Assembly (NCBI GenBank): GCA_964593705.1
Contig: CAZQIV010000006.1
Location: 1 to 64,000, forward strand
Length of the DNA: 64,000 nucleotides
Origin: SABY01 sp964593705
GTDB lineage: Bacteria > Bacteroidota > Bacteroidia > Bacteroidales > 4484-276
Direction of reading: 5' to 3'
In this document: in pieces, positions 17,030 to 27,064 of the stretch
Layout of the letters: each line of letters starts with the position of its first letter
Numbering within the stretch: the first letter of the stretch is position 1
Position numbers and translations under genes: made by a program
Notes under the pieces: generated by a model
What the model saw: only the letters and a program-made list of their open reading frames with translations
Told to the model about the DNA's origin: nothing
Databases searched by the model: none

Positions 17030-19270
17030 TTAGTACTTCATCAATTTGGTAGAAGCTGATGAATTGCCTGAATGAACAGTTAAAATATACATGCCTGATT
17101 TCAGATCGCTTGTATTAATCTGTGTTTGTTCAACAGCATTAGTATTGATAAATGATTTTACCAATTGTCCGTTAACATTGAAAATCTCAACTGTAGTAAC
17201 ATCAACCAGGTTATCAATATTGAGGGTTTCATTAACCGGGTTTGGATAGATGTTATAAACGAATGTTTCAAGTTCGTTAATTCCGGTTACGTCATTGTTG
17301 TACCAAACTGTAATCTCATTCTGTCCTTCAATAACAGTATAAGTACGGTTTGGTCCATCGGGAAACTCCGAGGTAGCTTCATCGCCATTAATACGAAACT
17401 TGTATTGAATTGTATCTCCAGCAGTAAAATCGGGAACTGTAATTCCGTATAAACTATCGCCTAAGGATTCTAAATGATGGCTTTCGCCATTCCAGTCGTT
17501 GAATGAACCTGCCACCTCAAGAAAATCGGTGCCTTCAACAAAATTGCCTTCTGCTATTTGATACGACATATTTACTGTCCATTGAATTGTTGAAGTTACA
17601 GGGGGCATTTCATCGTTGTACCATACATTGATTTCATTAAGACCGTCTGCAACACCATATCTGCGGTTTGCGCCACCATCTGGGAATTCTGAGGTAGCCC
17701 AGTCTCCATTAATGCGGAATTTGTATTCAATAGTATCACCAATGGTAAAGTCTGGAATTGTAATTCCATATAATCCATCACCAAGTGCTTCTAATTGCTC
17801 ACTGCCCGGGTCTCCCCAGCCATTGAATGAACCGGCAACGTCAAGAAAATCGATACCTTCAATAAAATTACCTTCTGCAATTTGATACGACATATTTACT
17901 GTCCATTGAATTGTTGGTGATTCGGGAGGAGTAATTTCGCCATCAACACCCCACTTGTAAAAAACATCCATGGTATTGGTTAAATCGAGGGTTCTGTCTC
18001 CACCAGGAGCGGGATCGCCGTTGTCCCACGTTCCACCAATAAAGAATTTGAAAGCTACCGTACCTTCAGGTAATGCTAAAGTAATAGAATAGACACCATC
18101 AGCATCATCATCTAACATTAAATTATTCATATTTGTACCGGGCTGTTCCCAAGTGCCATGAATTCCACCAAGTGCTCCGGAAAGCCAAACTGAGTCACCT
18201 TCAACAAGACCTGCTTCGGTCATGTCAACATTGATTTTTTGTGAAGGAGGGGTGATTGGGTTTGGGTCGTTGTTTAAAACAATATCATCAAAATAGATAC
18301 TAATATCTTCGGTTAAACCAACCGGGTCGGCAAAGTCGGGCATGAGGGCAATGATGGGATAAGTACCGGTTTTCTCGCTGAAATCGAATACCATATCTTC
18401 CCAGGCATTGGTCATAGTTTGTGGATACATACTTTCCATTTCTATTGTACCGGCAGCGCCACCTTCGATTTTAAATTTAACCGGGCTGATGCGGGGTTTC
18501 CATACTTTTACGTGAACGTATTTGTTGTCGGTAACATCAATTTCTGCCGGTAAATTCGACCAGAAGCCATCCCATGGGAAACCATCCATATCGCGGAAGA
18601 AATGAATAACATAAGGGCTAAGGTTAACACCTGATTGATCAGGATTTGGAATCAACTCCATGTAGCTCATATCATTTTCACCGTTAAGCATGTAATTCAA
18701 GGGGATGGTTTCAAAATTTTCCATGCACTGTACGGGATCGCTACCAACGGTAGGATCATCATTTACATAAAGGGCATCAAAATAAAGTACGATGTCTTCG
18801 GTAAGTGTCAAAGGATCTTCGAAGTCGGGGATAAGAACAATTTTTACATAATCACCGCTAACAGTATCCATGTTGAATACAAATTCTTCCCACATACCCA
18901 TGCTTGTCTGGGGTGTCATGGGATTTACATCACCTGAGTTTCCACCTTCACGTTCGTACTTAAAAACGATGGGGCTGATACGAGGCTTCCAAAGTTTTAG
19001 GTGGACATAGCGGTTAGCAGTTACATCAACAGGTGTTGGTAAGGTTGCATACCAGCCTGCCCACGGGTCGCCATCATGTCCGCGTACCATTTTACCTACA
19101 TACATGCTGGGATTTCCAACGGTATCAGGGTTAGCCACAACGCTTATGGCGCCATTTTCACCACCGGAAAAAATGTTCATGGTAATACTCTCGAAGTTTT
19201 CGATTGTTTGTGCATTTGTCCAAAGCCCAAGCACAGTGAGCATCAAAATTGATAGTAATAGTTTTCTCAT
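17030..19270 (-). CDS. Non-catalytic multi-module glycan-binding protein, T9SS
   Basis: A 746-residue secreted protein with a signal peptide ending at TNAQ. Order: two tandem ~155-residue CBM-like domains (~20-340), both containing YVH(L/V)K(L/V)WKPRISP and ending in D(I)VLYFDALYVNDDP-like strands; a starch-binding/E-set-like domain (~345-445; VWLSGALGGIHGTWEQPG, VAFKFFIGGTWDNGD); two near-identical ~100-residue domains (~455-560, ~563-660) beginning IQWTVNMSYQIAEGNF and including YKFRINGDWATSEFPDG; and a T9SS domain (~670-746). No hydrolase domain is present, so it probably displays carbohydrate-binding modules at the surface. It is divergent from the susC-D-E-F operon, and its starch-binding-like modules match an alpha-glucan role. 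Confidence 0.75.
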   Translation of the reverse strand: MRKLLLSILMLTVLGLWTNAQTIENFESITMNIFSGGENGAISVVANPDTVGNPSMYVGKMVRGHDGDPWAGWYATLPTPVDVTANRYVHLKLWKPRISPIVFKYEREGGNSGDVNPMTPQTSMGMWEEFVFNMDTVSGDYVKIVLIPDFEDPLTLTEDIVLYFDALYVNDDPTVGSDPVQCMENFETIPLNYMLNGENDMSYMELIPNPDQSGVNLSPYVIHFFRDMDGFPWDGFWSNLPAEIDVTDNKYVHVKVWKPRISPVKFKIEGGAAGTIEMESMYPQTMTNAWEDMVFDFSEKTGTYPIIALMPDFADPVGLTEDISIYFDDIVLNNDPNPITPPSQKINVDMTEAGLVEGDSVWLSGALGGIHGTWEQPGTNMNNLMLDDDADGVYSITLALPEGTVAFKFFIGGTWDNGDPAPGGDRTLDLTNTMDVFYKWGVDGEITPPESPTIQWTVNMSYQIAEGNFIEGIDFLDVAGSFNGWGDPGSEQLEALGDGLYGITIPDFTIGDTIEYKFRINGDWATSEFPDGGANRRYGVADGLNEINVWYNDEMPPVTSTIQWTVNMSYQIAEGNFVEGTDFLEVAGSFNDWNGESHHLESLGDSLYGITVPDFTAGDTIQYKFRINGDEATSEFPDGPNRTYTVIEGQNEITVWYNNDVTGINELETFVYNIYPNPVNETLNIDNLVDVTTVEIFNVNGQLVKSFINTNAVEQTQINTSDLKSGMYILTVHSGNSSASTKLMKY

Positions 19271-19624
19271 AATAATTTAATTTTTAGTACAACAACTATA
19301 TTAATTTGACTTAAATATTTGATTTGTTTCAATGCAAAAATAAAATAAATTTCAATCATAAAATCTATTTGGATAAAATAGATAGTTAACAAATGTATTT
19401 ATTTACTATAACCGCACCATAAAATTTATATAAATTGTTGGATAGAAAAATGTTAAATAATTGTTAATTAAATTGTTAACTATTTTATTGCTGTACAAAA
19501 TTTATATAATCCACAGTGAAGAAAATGAGAACAAGTTTTTATTAATTTTGCACTCGGATTAGATTATTCAGAATTATATTATTGTTAAACTTAAATAAAA
19601 TGAGAACTAATTAAACATTGTGTT
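19271..19624. promoter_or_regulatory. Divergent promoter region of the second Sus locus
   Basis: A 354-bp AT-rich gap between divergent genes. A minus-strand TATTTTTG (19335-19342) lies 65 bp before the 746-residue gene; a plus-strand TAATTTTG (19543-19550) lies 74 bp before susC. Both match TAnnTTTG exactly. No -33 TTTG at the expected spacing was found for the plus promoter. Several short AT-rich near-palindromes lie between, but no repeated operator could be identified. Confidence 0.55.
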
Positions 19625-22579
19625 ATGGTAAAACATCTAACAGCAAAAATGATTTTGCTCCTGTCGGTGCTTGTATTCAGCCTGACGGGTTATGCACAGA
19701 GCGGCGAAATTACCGGGGTGGTAAGCGACGCGCTTGATGGTACCACGCTTCCCGGTGCAACAGTGGTAATAAAAGGCACTGTACAGGGAACGGTTACCGA
19801 TATTGACGGAAATTTCAGTATCACGGTTGAGCCCAACACCACACTGGTTTTTTCCTTTGTGGGTTACGAAACGCAGGAAATGCCAGTTCAACCCGGTAGT
19901 ACTGTAAATGTTGCACTTATGATGACCTCAACAGCACTCGAAGAGTTCGTGGTGATTGGTTATGGTGTACAAAAGAAAGAAGATGCTACGGGTGCTGTAA
20001 GCGTTGTAAGCTCAAAAGATTTCAACAAAGGTGCCATTACTTCGCCTCAGGAATTGCTTGTTGGTAAAAGTGCCGGGGTTGTTATCACAAGTGCCGGCGG
20101 TGCGCCTGGCAGCGGATCAACAATCCGTATCCGTGGAGGTTCATCTCTAAATGCCTCCAACGATCCTTTAATTATTATTGATGGAGTGCCTATCGATAAT
20201 AATAATGTATCGGGAAGTTCCAACTTTTTATCTTTTGTAAATCCCAACGATATCGAAACTTTTTCTATTTTAAAAGATGCCTCGGCAACTGCTATTTATG
20301 GCTCGCGTGCCTCCAATGGTGTTATACTTATCACTACCAAAAAAGGGAAACTGGGAGCTCCGATGCAATTTTCATACAATGGAAGTACATCCATTTCAGT
20401 ACCTACCGAATACATGGATGTGTATTCAGGCGATCAGATTCGTAAAATTGCTTACGACTATCAGGATGTTTTTGGTACCGATGCCTATAGCAAGCTTGGA
20501 AATGAAAATACAGACTGGCAGGATGAGGTTTACAGAACAGCAGTGTCGCAAGATCATAACCTAAGTCTTACAGGGGCTTATAAAACTTTACCTTACAGGG
20601 TTTCTGTGGGTTACACCGATCAAAATGGTATTTTGGACAATACTGATATGCAAAGGGTAACAGGAACCGTTAGTCTTACTCCTACCTTACTCAACGATGA
20701 TTTAAAACTGAATATTAATGCTAAGGGCATGAGTACCAACCAAAATTTTGGTGATGCCGGAGCAGTGGGCTCAGCCGTTAACATGGATCCCAGCCATGGC
20801 GTGTATGACGGAAATGAATCGTCTGCAGGTTATTTCCAATGGGGCAATTATGGAGCTAATTTGGGCACACCTAACCCGGTTGAACAACTTTTTGCTGCTG
20901 ACAATACATCTACCGTAAATCGTTTTATTGGAAATGTTCAGTTTGACTACAGGCTGCCCTTTTTACCAGATTTAAGAGCCAATCTGAATTTGGCAACTGA
21001 CATCTCGAAAAGCGATGGGCACAATAATCGGCCTGTAACCTCACCTTCAGTATTAACCAGCCCTTTATGGGGAAGATTAACCGACTATAGCTCAAAAAAC
21101 ACAAACGACCTTCTTGAATTTTATGTGAACTATACCAAAGAATTAAGTGAGATTGACAGTAGAATTGATGTTACGGCCGGTTATTCATGGCAACATTTTC
21201 AACTGGAAGGAGATAATTATTCCCGGGGTATTGTTGACGAAACACACCCCTATCAAATGACAGACAGTTCTTCGTATATCAACGAAAATTTTCTCGTATC
21301 ATTTTTTGGTCGTTTAAATTATACTTTTAAAAATAAATATCTCTTAACCATGACGCTGCGTAACGATGGCTCATCACGTTTTGCAGAAGACAACCGCTGG
21401 GGGATTTTCCCTGCAGCAGCATTTGCCTGGAAAATTAATGAAGAGGCATTTATGCAAAATGCTGACTTTATCTCCAGTTTGAAACTACGCCTGGGATGGG
21501 GAGTTACCGGCCAACAGGACATCGGTTCCTATTACCCTTACATGGCAACTTATGTTGAATCATCCGAAGGGAGTTATTACCTTGTTGGCGGAGAATACAT
21601 CCCAACGCTTAGACCAAACGCCTACGATCCTGACATTAAGTGGGAAGAAACCACAACCCAAAATATCGGGATAGATTTTGGATTTCTCGATGACCGGATT
21701 ACCGGCTCGTTCGATGTTTACAAACGTGTTACCGATGATTTGTTGAACCAAATAACAATTCCTACAGGAAGTAACTTTTCCAATACATTGATAACAAACG
21801 TTGGCAGCCTTGAAAATAAAGGTTTTGAATTTGATCTTAATTTAATACCGCTTTCAAAAGAAGATATGTCGTTAAATGTCGGCTTCAATTTTGCCTACAA
21901 CGAGAATAAGATAACTAAACTACTGCTGTCTGATGATCCTGATTTTATTGGTATCCTTTACGGAGATGCTTTTACAGGACAGAAACAGGTTACCAGGGTG
22001 GGCTATCCAGCCTATTCGTTCTTTGTTAATGAGCAAGTTTATGATGGCGCCGGAAATCCAATTGAAGGACTTTATACTGACCTTTCGGGCGAGGGTGGCG
22101 CGGTAAACGGCGATAATGAGGATAAATATATTTACCACGACCCGACTCCCGATTATACCTTTGGACTATCAGCCCGATTCAATTACAAAAACTTTGATAT
22201 TTCCGCTTCGGGGCGTGCAAATATTGGCAATTATGTTTACAATCAGGTTGCTGCCGGCGCTTCGTACGACCAGATGTATCAAATTGGATACTGGCGCAAT
22301 CAGGCTACTTTTCTGAACAATACAAATTTTGTTAAGCGCCAGTTTACCAGCGATTATTTTGTTGAGAATGGTTCATTTTTTAAGTTGGATAACTTAAGTG
22401 TGGGATATCAATTTGAAAATATTGTAAGCAAGCTGAATGCATATCTTAGTTTTACCGTCCAAAATGCATTTACCATCACAAAATACACTGGTATAGATCC
22501 TGAAGTGAGCGGTGGAATTGACAATAATTTCTATCCGAGACCGAGAACATTTATGATAGGTCTTAGTTTAAGCTATTAA
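19625..22579 (+). CDS. SusC-like TonB-dependent transporter
   Basis: A 984-residue SusC/RagA outer-membrane transporter: signal peptide ending YAQS (~24), beta-sandwich domain beginning ITGVVSDALDGTTLPGATV, TonB-box-like EEFVVIGYG, plug (~110-220; LKDASATAIYGSRASNGVILITTKKGK) and a C-terminal barrel ending LSLSY. It is full length and heads a four-gene operon with susD 8 bp downstream. With SusE/SusF-like lipoproteins following, the likely substrate is a malto-oligosaccharide or similar alpha-glucan. It differs clearly from the other SusC in this window. Confidence 0.97.
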   Translation: MVKHLTAKMILLLSVLVFSLTGYAQSGEITGVVSDALDGTTLPGATVVIKGTVQGTVTDIDGNFSITVEPNTTLVFSFVGYETQEMPVQPGSTVNVALMMTSTALEEFVVIGYGVQKKEDATGAVSVVSSKDFNKGAITSPQELLVGKSAGVVITSAGGAPGSGSTIRIRGGSSLNASNDPLIIIDGVPIDNNNVSGSSNFLSFVNPNDIETFSILKDASATAIYGSRASNGVILITTKKGKLGAPMQFSYNGSTSISVPTEYMDVYSGDQIRKIAYDYQDVFGTDAYSKLGNENTDWQDEVYRTAVSQDHNLSLTGAYKTLPYRVSVGYTDQNGILDNTDMQRVTGTVSLTPTLLNDDLKLNINAKGMSTNQNFGDAGAVGSAVNMDPSHGVYDGNESSAGYFQWGNYGANLGTPNPVEQLFAADNTSTVNRFIGNVQFDYRLPFLPDLRANLNLATDISKSDGHNNRPVTSPSVLTSPLWGRLTDYSSKNTNDLLEFYVNYTKELSEIDSRIDVTAGYSWQHFQLEGDNYSRGIVDETHPYQMTDSSSYINENFLVSFFGRLNYTFKNKYLLTMTLRNDGSSRFAEDNRWGIFPAAAFAWKINEEAFMQNADFISSLKLRLGWGVTGQQDIGSYYPYMATYVESSEGSYYLVGGEYIPTLRPNAYDPDIKWEETTTQNIGIDFGFLDDRITGSFDVYKRVTDDLLNQITIPTGSNFSNTLITNVGSLENKGFEFDLNLIPLSKEDMSLNVGFNFAYNENKITKLLLSDDPDFIGILYGDAFTGQKQVTRVGYPAYSFFVNEQVYDGAGNPIEGLYTDLSGEGGAVNGDNEDKYIYHDPTPDYTFGLSARFNYKNFDISASGRANIGNYVYNQVAAGASYDQMYQIGYWRNQATFLNNTNFVKRQFTSDYFVENGSFFKLDNLSVGYQFENIVSKLNAYLSFTVQNAFTITKYTGIDPEVSGGIDNNFYPRPRTFMIGLSLSY

Positions 22580-22587
22580 TATTTAAC

Positions 22588-24240
22588 ATGAAAATAATTA
22601 TGAGCAAAAAAATATTTATTTTAGGAATCGTTCTTTCTGCATTATTCATCGGATCGTGCGTGAAAGACCTCGATGTAACTCCCAAAGACCCTGACACGAT
22701 CTTGTCGGGAAATTTAAACGATGACCCTGTCTATATGAAGCAGGTGTTAGGTAAAATTTATGCCAGTTTTATTATTGCCGGCCAGGGAGCTAATGGGGGT
22801 GCCGATATTAGCGCTCCCGACGAAAACTTCTTTACTACCATGAGGGCATTATGGAATGTTCAGGAAATAACCACTGATGAAGCAATATGCGCCTGGGGCG
22901 ATGTGGGAATTGCTGATTTGAATACACAAACATGGAGTGCCAGTAACCCGTTTCTTACAGCACTTTATCAGCGTCTTGGTTTGAGCATCACTTATGCCAA
23001 CGACTATATTAGAATTACAGCAGGAAACTCCGATCCTGATGTTATCCGCTACAATGCGGAAGCCCGCTTTTTGAGGGCCCTGGCATATTACTGGCACATG
23101 GATTTGTTTGGAAACCCGCCATTTACTACAGAGGAAAACGAAGTTGGGAAATTCTTTCCTACACAGTTGAACCCTGATGTTACTATTGCAAGAACAGAAT
23201 TATTTAATTACATAGTTTCTGAATTGCAGGATATTGAAGACATACTTGGTGAACCGGGGACTTCCTATCCGCAGGCTGATAAAGGCGTTGCATGGATGTT
23301 GCTCGCGAGGTTGTATCTTAACGCAGAAGTTTACACCGGAACTGCAGAATGGGACAGTTGTAAAATCTATACCGATAAAGTGATAAATAGTGGAGCATAT
23401 ACTTTGGCTGCTGATTATCGTAGGAATTTTAGCGCTGATAACGGTAGAGATGACGGGAATAATGAAATGATTTTTGCCTGGGCACAGGATGGTGTCAATA
23501 TTCAGGGATATGTTGGTACAACCTTTATTATCGAATCGAGCAGTGATGCCGTGTATTTAAGAGCTGAAGATTTTCATGGACTAACATCCAATACAAACTG
23601 GAACGGAAACAGGGCCAGAAAACAGTTCCTTGATGTAATGATTGATACGCTTGCTACCTATGGTGGAAATCCTGTTCCCTGGGATACCGACCCCTTCTTT
23701 ACCCAAAGTAATGATACACGGGTTTTCCTTAGGGTTAAGCAAAGTCCTGATATTCCTAGCGCTTCTTCAAGTGGCGATTTTGGCATAGGAGTTTATAAAT
23801 TTACTGCACGTAATGCTGATAGTACTTTGCCTGCAACTTACAATCCGGCTTATGCCTGTACCGATTTTCCAATATTCCGCTATGCCGATGCATATTTGAT
23901 GCGTGCCGAGGCACTTTATCGTCAAGGTGATCTTGCCGGTGCTGTTGCAGATATTAATGTAATCAGGGAACGTGCTTTTGGCGATGATTCAGGAAATATT
24001 ACAACTGCCGAACTTACTGATGATTTTTTATTGGATGAACGTGGCAGGGAGTTTTATTATGAAGCACAAAGACGTACCGATTTGATCCGTTTCGGACAAT
24101 TCACCAATGGTACTTATACCTGGGCCTGGAAAGGTGGAGCAGTCAATGGTATTGCTACAAGTACTCACCTGAATCTTTTCCCCATTCCCGGAGATGAAGT
24201 ATCTGCAAATCCAAATATAAATCAAAACCCTGGTTATTAA
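22588..24240 (+). CDS. SusD-like glycan-binding lipoprotein
   Basis: A 550-residue SusD family lipoprotein; lipobox FIGSC near residue 24 followed by VKDLDVTP. Conserved segments include YNAEARFLRALAYYWHMDLFGNPPF, PIFRYADAYLMRAEALYRQGD and LLDERGREFYYEAQRRTDLIRFGQF. An in-frame second ATG (residue 5) is an alternative start that still leaves a complete signal. It forms the SusC lid and binds the imported glycan. It starts 8 bp after susC and is followed 19 bp later by a SusE-like gene. Confidence 0.96.
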   Translation: MKIIMSKKIFILGIVLSALFIGSCVKDLDVTPKDPDTILSGNLNDDPVYMKQVLGKIYASFIIAGQGANGGADISAPDENFFTTMRALWNVQEITTDEAICAWGDVGIADLNTQTWSASNPFLTALYQRLGLSITYANDYIRITAGNSDPDVIRYNAEARFLRALAYYWHMDLFGNPPFTTEENEVGKFFPTQLNPDVTIARTELFNYIVSELQDIEDILGEPGTSYPQADKGVAWMLLARLYLNAEVYTGTAEWDSCKIYTDKVINSGAYTLAADYRRNFSADNGRDDGNNEMIFAWAQDGVNIQGYVGTTFIIESSSDAVYLRAEDFHGLTSNTNWNGNRARKQFLDVMIDTLATYGGNPVPWDTDPFFTQSNDTRVFLRVKQSPDIPSASSSGDFGIGVYKFTARNADSTLPATYNPAYACTDFPIFRYADAYLMRAEALYRQGDLAGAVADINVIRERAFGDDSGNITTAELTDDFLLDERGREFYYEAQRRTDLIRFGQFTNGTYTWAWKGGAVNGIATSTHLNLFPIPGDEVSANPNINQNPGY

Positions 24241-24259
24241 AATTTTAAAATTTTTAACG

Positions 24260-25288
24260 ATGAGAAAAACTATAATTTTGTATTTAAGCATAATTGGATT
24301 TATCGCGTTTTTATCAAGTTGCGAAAAGGATGGTACTACTGTTACCATGCTTACTGATCCAATTTCACCTGAGTTGACAAGCATACCGGATTTAACTCTG
24401 GAAAGAGCCAATGGTACTGACATGCTTACATTTGTTGGAACACCTTTAAATCCCGGTTTCACAGCTTCGGCCAACTATTTTCTTGAAGCATGTCCACAGG
24501 GAAATAATTTTGTTGATGCCATTACTGTTTATTCCGATGTGCAGGTTGTTGAGATGAACATCACAGTGAGTGATCTTAACGGAATATTATTGAAGAGTTT
24601 TCCTGCCGATCAGGTTAATACGGCTGACTTTAGAATAAGGTCTGTTCTGATTGTTGATGCCGGAACAGGTGCTCCGGGAACAAGTACCGATCCCTTTGAG
24701 TATATTTCCACAACCAAAACAGCAGACGTTTTTTTATATGGACTTCCAAAATTGGATTTGATAGATTCTGGTATGGATCAAAAAATCGAATCAGCCTTAG
24801 GCGATGGTGCATATTTTGGTTTTGTAAAACTTGACCCGGCCATGCCCTTTACGCTGAAAGATCCTGATACTGATATTGAATACGGCGCTAACGGATCATC
24901 TCTTGCTATTGATGGAGCAGGAATTGTCGCACCAGCTGCCGGATGGCACCAAATGTCGGCAAATACAGTCGATTTAACCTACAGTATGGATTCCTACATG
25001 ATTGGTCTTGTTGGCTCTGCTACTCCAAACGGTTGGGATTCTCCCGACCAAAAAATGGATTATGATACAGAAACCGGAAAATGGAGCATAACCATCGATT
25101 TAATTGATGGTGAAATTAAATTCAGACTTAACGATGGTTGGGCCTGGAATCTCGGTGGCACTCCTGATAATTTAGTACACGATGGAACTAATATTGCCGT
25201 TACAGCCGGTAATTATACCATTACACTGAATATTACCGATGATACAGCCGGCTCAGAAACCGGTACATATACTATTGTAAATAATTAG
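24260..25288 (+). CDS. SusE-like outer-membrane starch-binding lipoprotein
   Basis: A 342-residue lipoprotein with lipobox FLSSC (Cys 21). An N-terminal SusE-type Ig-like domain (~30-150; LTLERANGTDMLTFVGTP, NYFLEACPQGNNF) is followed by one beta-sandwich binding domain and a C-terminal domain with YMIGLVGSATPNGWDSPDQKM and IKFRLNDGWAWNLGG. The last pattern is characteristic of SusE/SusF carbohydrate-binding domains. It should sit at the cell surface and help capture alpha-glucan. It is separated from the next, SusF-like, gene by an 18-bp perfect inverted repeat. Confidence 0.88.
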   Translation: MRKTIILYLSIIGFIAFLSSCEKDGTTVTMLTDPISPELTSIPDLTLERANGTDMLTFVGTPLNPGFTASANYFLEACPQGNNFVDAITVYSDVQVVEMNITVSDLNGILLKSFPADQVNTADFRIRSVLIVDAGTGAPGTSTDPFEYISTTKTADVFLYGLPKLDLIDSGMDQKIESALGDGAYFGFVKLDPAMPFTLKDPDTDIEYGANGSSLAIDGAGIVAPAAGWHQMSANTVDLTYSMDSYMIGLVGSATPNGWDSPDQKMDYDTETGKWSITIDLIDGEIKFRLNDGWAWNLGGTPDNLVHDGTNIAVTAGNYTITLNITDDTAGSETGTYTIVNN

Positions 25289-25302
25289 CATGGTTGTTAG
25301 CA

Positions 25303-25344
25303 TGGTTTGTTGCATAAATTGCGAAAAATTTATGCAACAAACCA
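25303..25344 (+). promoter_or_regulatory. 18-bp inverted repeat between susE- and susF-like genes
   Basis: Arms 25303-25320 and 25327-25344 are perfectly complementary over 18 bp with a 6-base GCGAAA loop. There is no long T run after it, so it looks more like an mRNA-stabilising or partial-attenuation hairpin than a full terminator. It sits 14 bp after the SusE-like stop and 52 bp before the next ATG. Confidence 0.85.
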
Positions 25345-25396
25345 TTTGCAAACCATTAAAAGCACAACATCATTAAATAGTTTAAATAATAATTTT

Positions 25397-26959
25397 ATGA
25401 AAAGAATAATGATAAATAGAATTTTAGCCGTCCTTATTGTTGCATTGGCAGTTTTTGTTTCATGCACAAAGGAGAGCCCGGATGTTAGGTTAGACCCATC
25501 TTTATCTACATCGCAGCTTTTAAATGTTACTTCCGACTCTGCCACCGTTATAGGTTTTGTTATTGCACAGGGAAGTGGTTTTACCGAAAAGGGTGTTTGC
25601 TACAATACAGAGGCTAACCCTACCATTAGCAACAGTAAAGTTGTTTACACCGGCGAGGATAATAATGCAACTTTTTCGGTAGTCCTGAGCGGATTAAATT
25701 TTGCTACTACTTATTATGCAAGAGCTTATGCCACAGGTTCGGGTGGTACAATTTATGGCGAAGAATACAACTTTACAACTTTACCGGAACTTCCTGTTGT
25801 TAGCACTGCCGAAATTACTTTGATAACCGGTACTTCTGCAACTGGTGGTGGTGAGGTAACGAGTAATGGCGGTGCCGAAATTACTGCCCGCGGAGTTTGT
25901 TTCAGTGCAGATACTATTGTGCCAAGCATCGATGATGCTCACACTTCTGATAGTACCGGAATTGGCCAATTTATCAGCGAACTCACCAACCTGGCTGGGA
26001 GCACCAAGTATTATGTTCGGGCTTATGCCACCAATAGCGTGGGTACCGTTTATGGCGAAGCGTTTGAATTTACAACACTGGAAATTATCATAACCTCCCG
26101 CACATGGTACGTTCCCGGCGATTATGTAGCAGCCAGTTATCCCGATTCAACCTTTGCTGATTGGAATCCTGCTAACTCGCCGTTCATACAAAGTTTAGAA
26201 GCTAGTCCTGATAGCCTGGAAGGTTATGTTTATATGATAAACGAATCGAACCTGTGGAAGCTTACCACCCAGCCCGATTGGAATGGAACAACTTATGGCG
26301 ATGGTGGCGAAGGAATACTCGACCCTGAAGGAGGAGATATTTCATCTCCAGCTGGTTATTATAAACTAAATGTTGATGCTGCTGCTTTAACATACACCGC
26401 TGTTGCCACCGAATGGGGCGTAATTGGCGATGCCACTCCAGGTGGTTGGGAGGACGAAACCCCACTAAGCTATGATCCACCTTCGATGACCTGGAGAGGT
26501 GGTTTGCATTTAACGGCAGCTAACTTCAAGTTTAGGGCAAATCATACGTGGGATTACAATTATGGCAGCACAGCCGAAAATGATACCCTCGATTTTGATG
26601 GAGGTAATATTCCCGTTGACTTCGAGGCTGATTATTTCTTCGTGTTGGATTTGAGCCACCCGAATGCCTATACTTATACAGCAAACTACTGGGGACTTAT
26701 TGGAAGCGCAACTCCCGATGGTTGGGAAACTGACCAGGATATGATCTGGGATGCTGAGACCCAATCGTTGACAATTACACTCGACCTTGTAGCCGGTGAA
26801 ATTAAATTCAGGGCAAATGATGCATGGGATTTGGATTATGGTGGTGATATTAATGCCCTCACCCCGGGTGGTGCCAATATTCCGATTGCAGAAGATGGAA
26901 ACTATACCATCCATTTTTATTTAACATCTGTACCTTCGTGTACTATTGTGAAAAATTAA
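25397..26959 (+). CDS. SusF-like multi-domain surface lipoprotein
   Basis: A 520-residue lipoprotein. The ATG at 25397 starts a signal with lipobox VFVSC; an upstream in-frame ATG (25307) lies in the hairpin and is unlikely. Two fibronectin-III-like repeats (~40-225) carry TTYYARAYAT.SGGTIYGEEYNFTT-like text twice. These are followed by a ~130-residue domain (RTWYVPGDYVAASYPD onward) and two SusF-type binding repeats with WGVIGDATPGGWEDETPLSYD and WGLIGSATPDGWETDQDMIWD, each followed by FKFRANHTWDYNYG or IKFRANDAWDLDYG. It probably binds starch-like glycan at the surface. It is the last gene of the susC-D-E-F operon. Confidence 0.88.
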   Translation: MKRIMINRILAVLIVALAVFVSCTKESPDVRLDPSLSTSQLLNVTSDSATVIGFVIAQGSGFTEKGVCYNTEANPTISNSKVVYTGEDNNATFSVVLSGLNFATTYYARAYATGSGGTIYGEEYNFTTLPELPVVSTAEITLITGTSATGGGEVTSNGGAEITARGVCFSADTIVPSIDDAHTSDSTGIGQFISELTNLAGSTKYYVRAYATNSVGTVYGEAFEFTTLEIIITSRTWYVPGDYVAASYPDSTFADWNPANSPFIQSLEASPDSLEGYVYMINESNLWKLTTQPDWNGTTYGDGGEGILDPEGGDISSPAGYYKLNVDAAALTYTAVATEWGVIGDATPGGWEDETPLSYDPPSMTWRGGLHLTAANFKFRANHTWDYNYGSTAENDTLDFDGGNIPVDFEADYFFVLDLSHPNAYTYTANYWGLIGSATPDGWETDQDMIWDAETQSLTITLDLVAGEIKFRANDAWDLDYGGDINALTPGGANIPIAEDGNYTIHFYLTSVPSCTIVKN

Positions 26960-27003
26960 ACTCCTGATTGGTTTTTGATTTTTGAAATTATATTCTTTAC
27001 CTC

Positions 27004-27036
27004 AAAGCCTTCCTGTATAGCGGGAAGGCTTTTTTA
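27004..27036 (+). terminator. Terminator of the second Sus operon
   Basis: Stem 27004-27013/27023-27032 (AAAGCCTTCC) followed by a T run, 44 bp after the SusF-like stop. Confidence 0.85.
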
Positions 27037-27064
27037 ATTTGTTTGATAAGATTGTTCTTATGCA

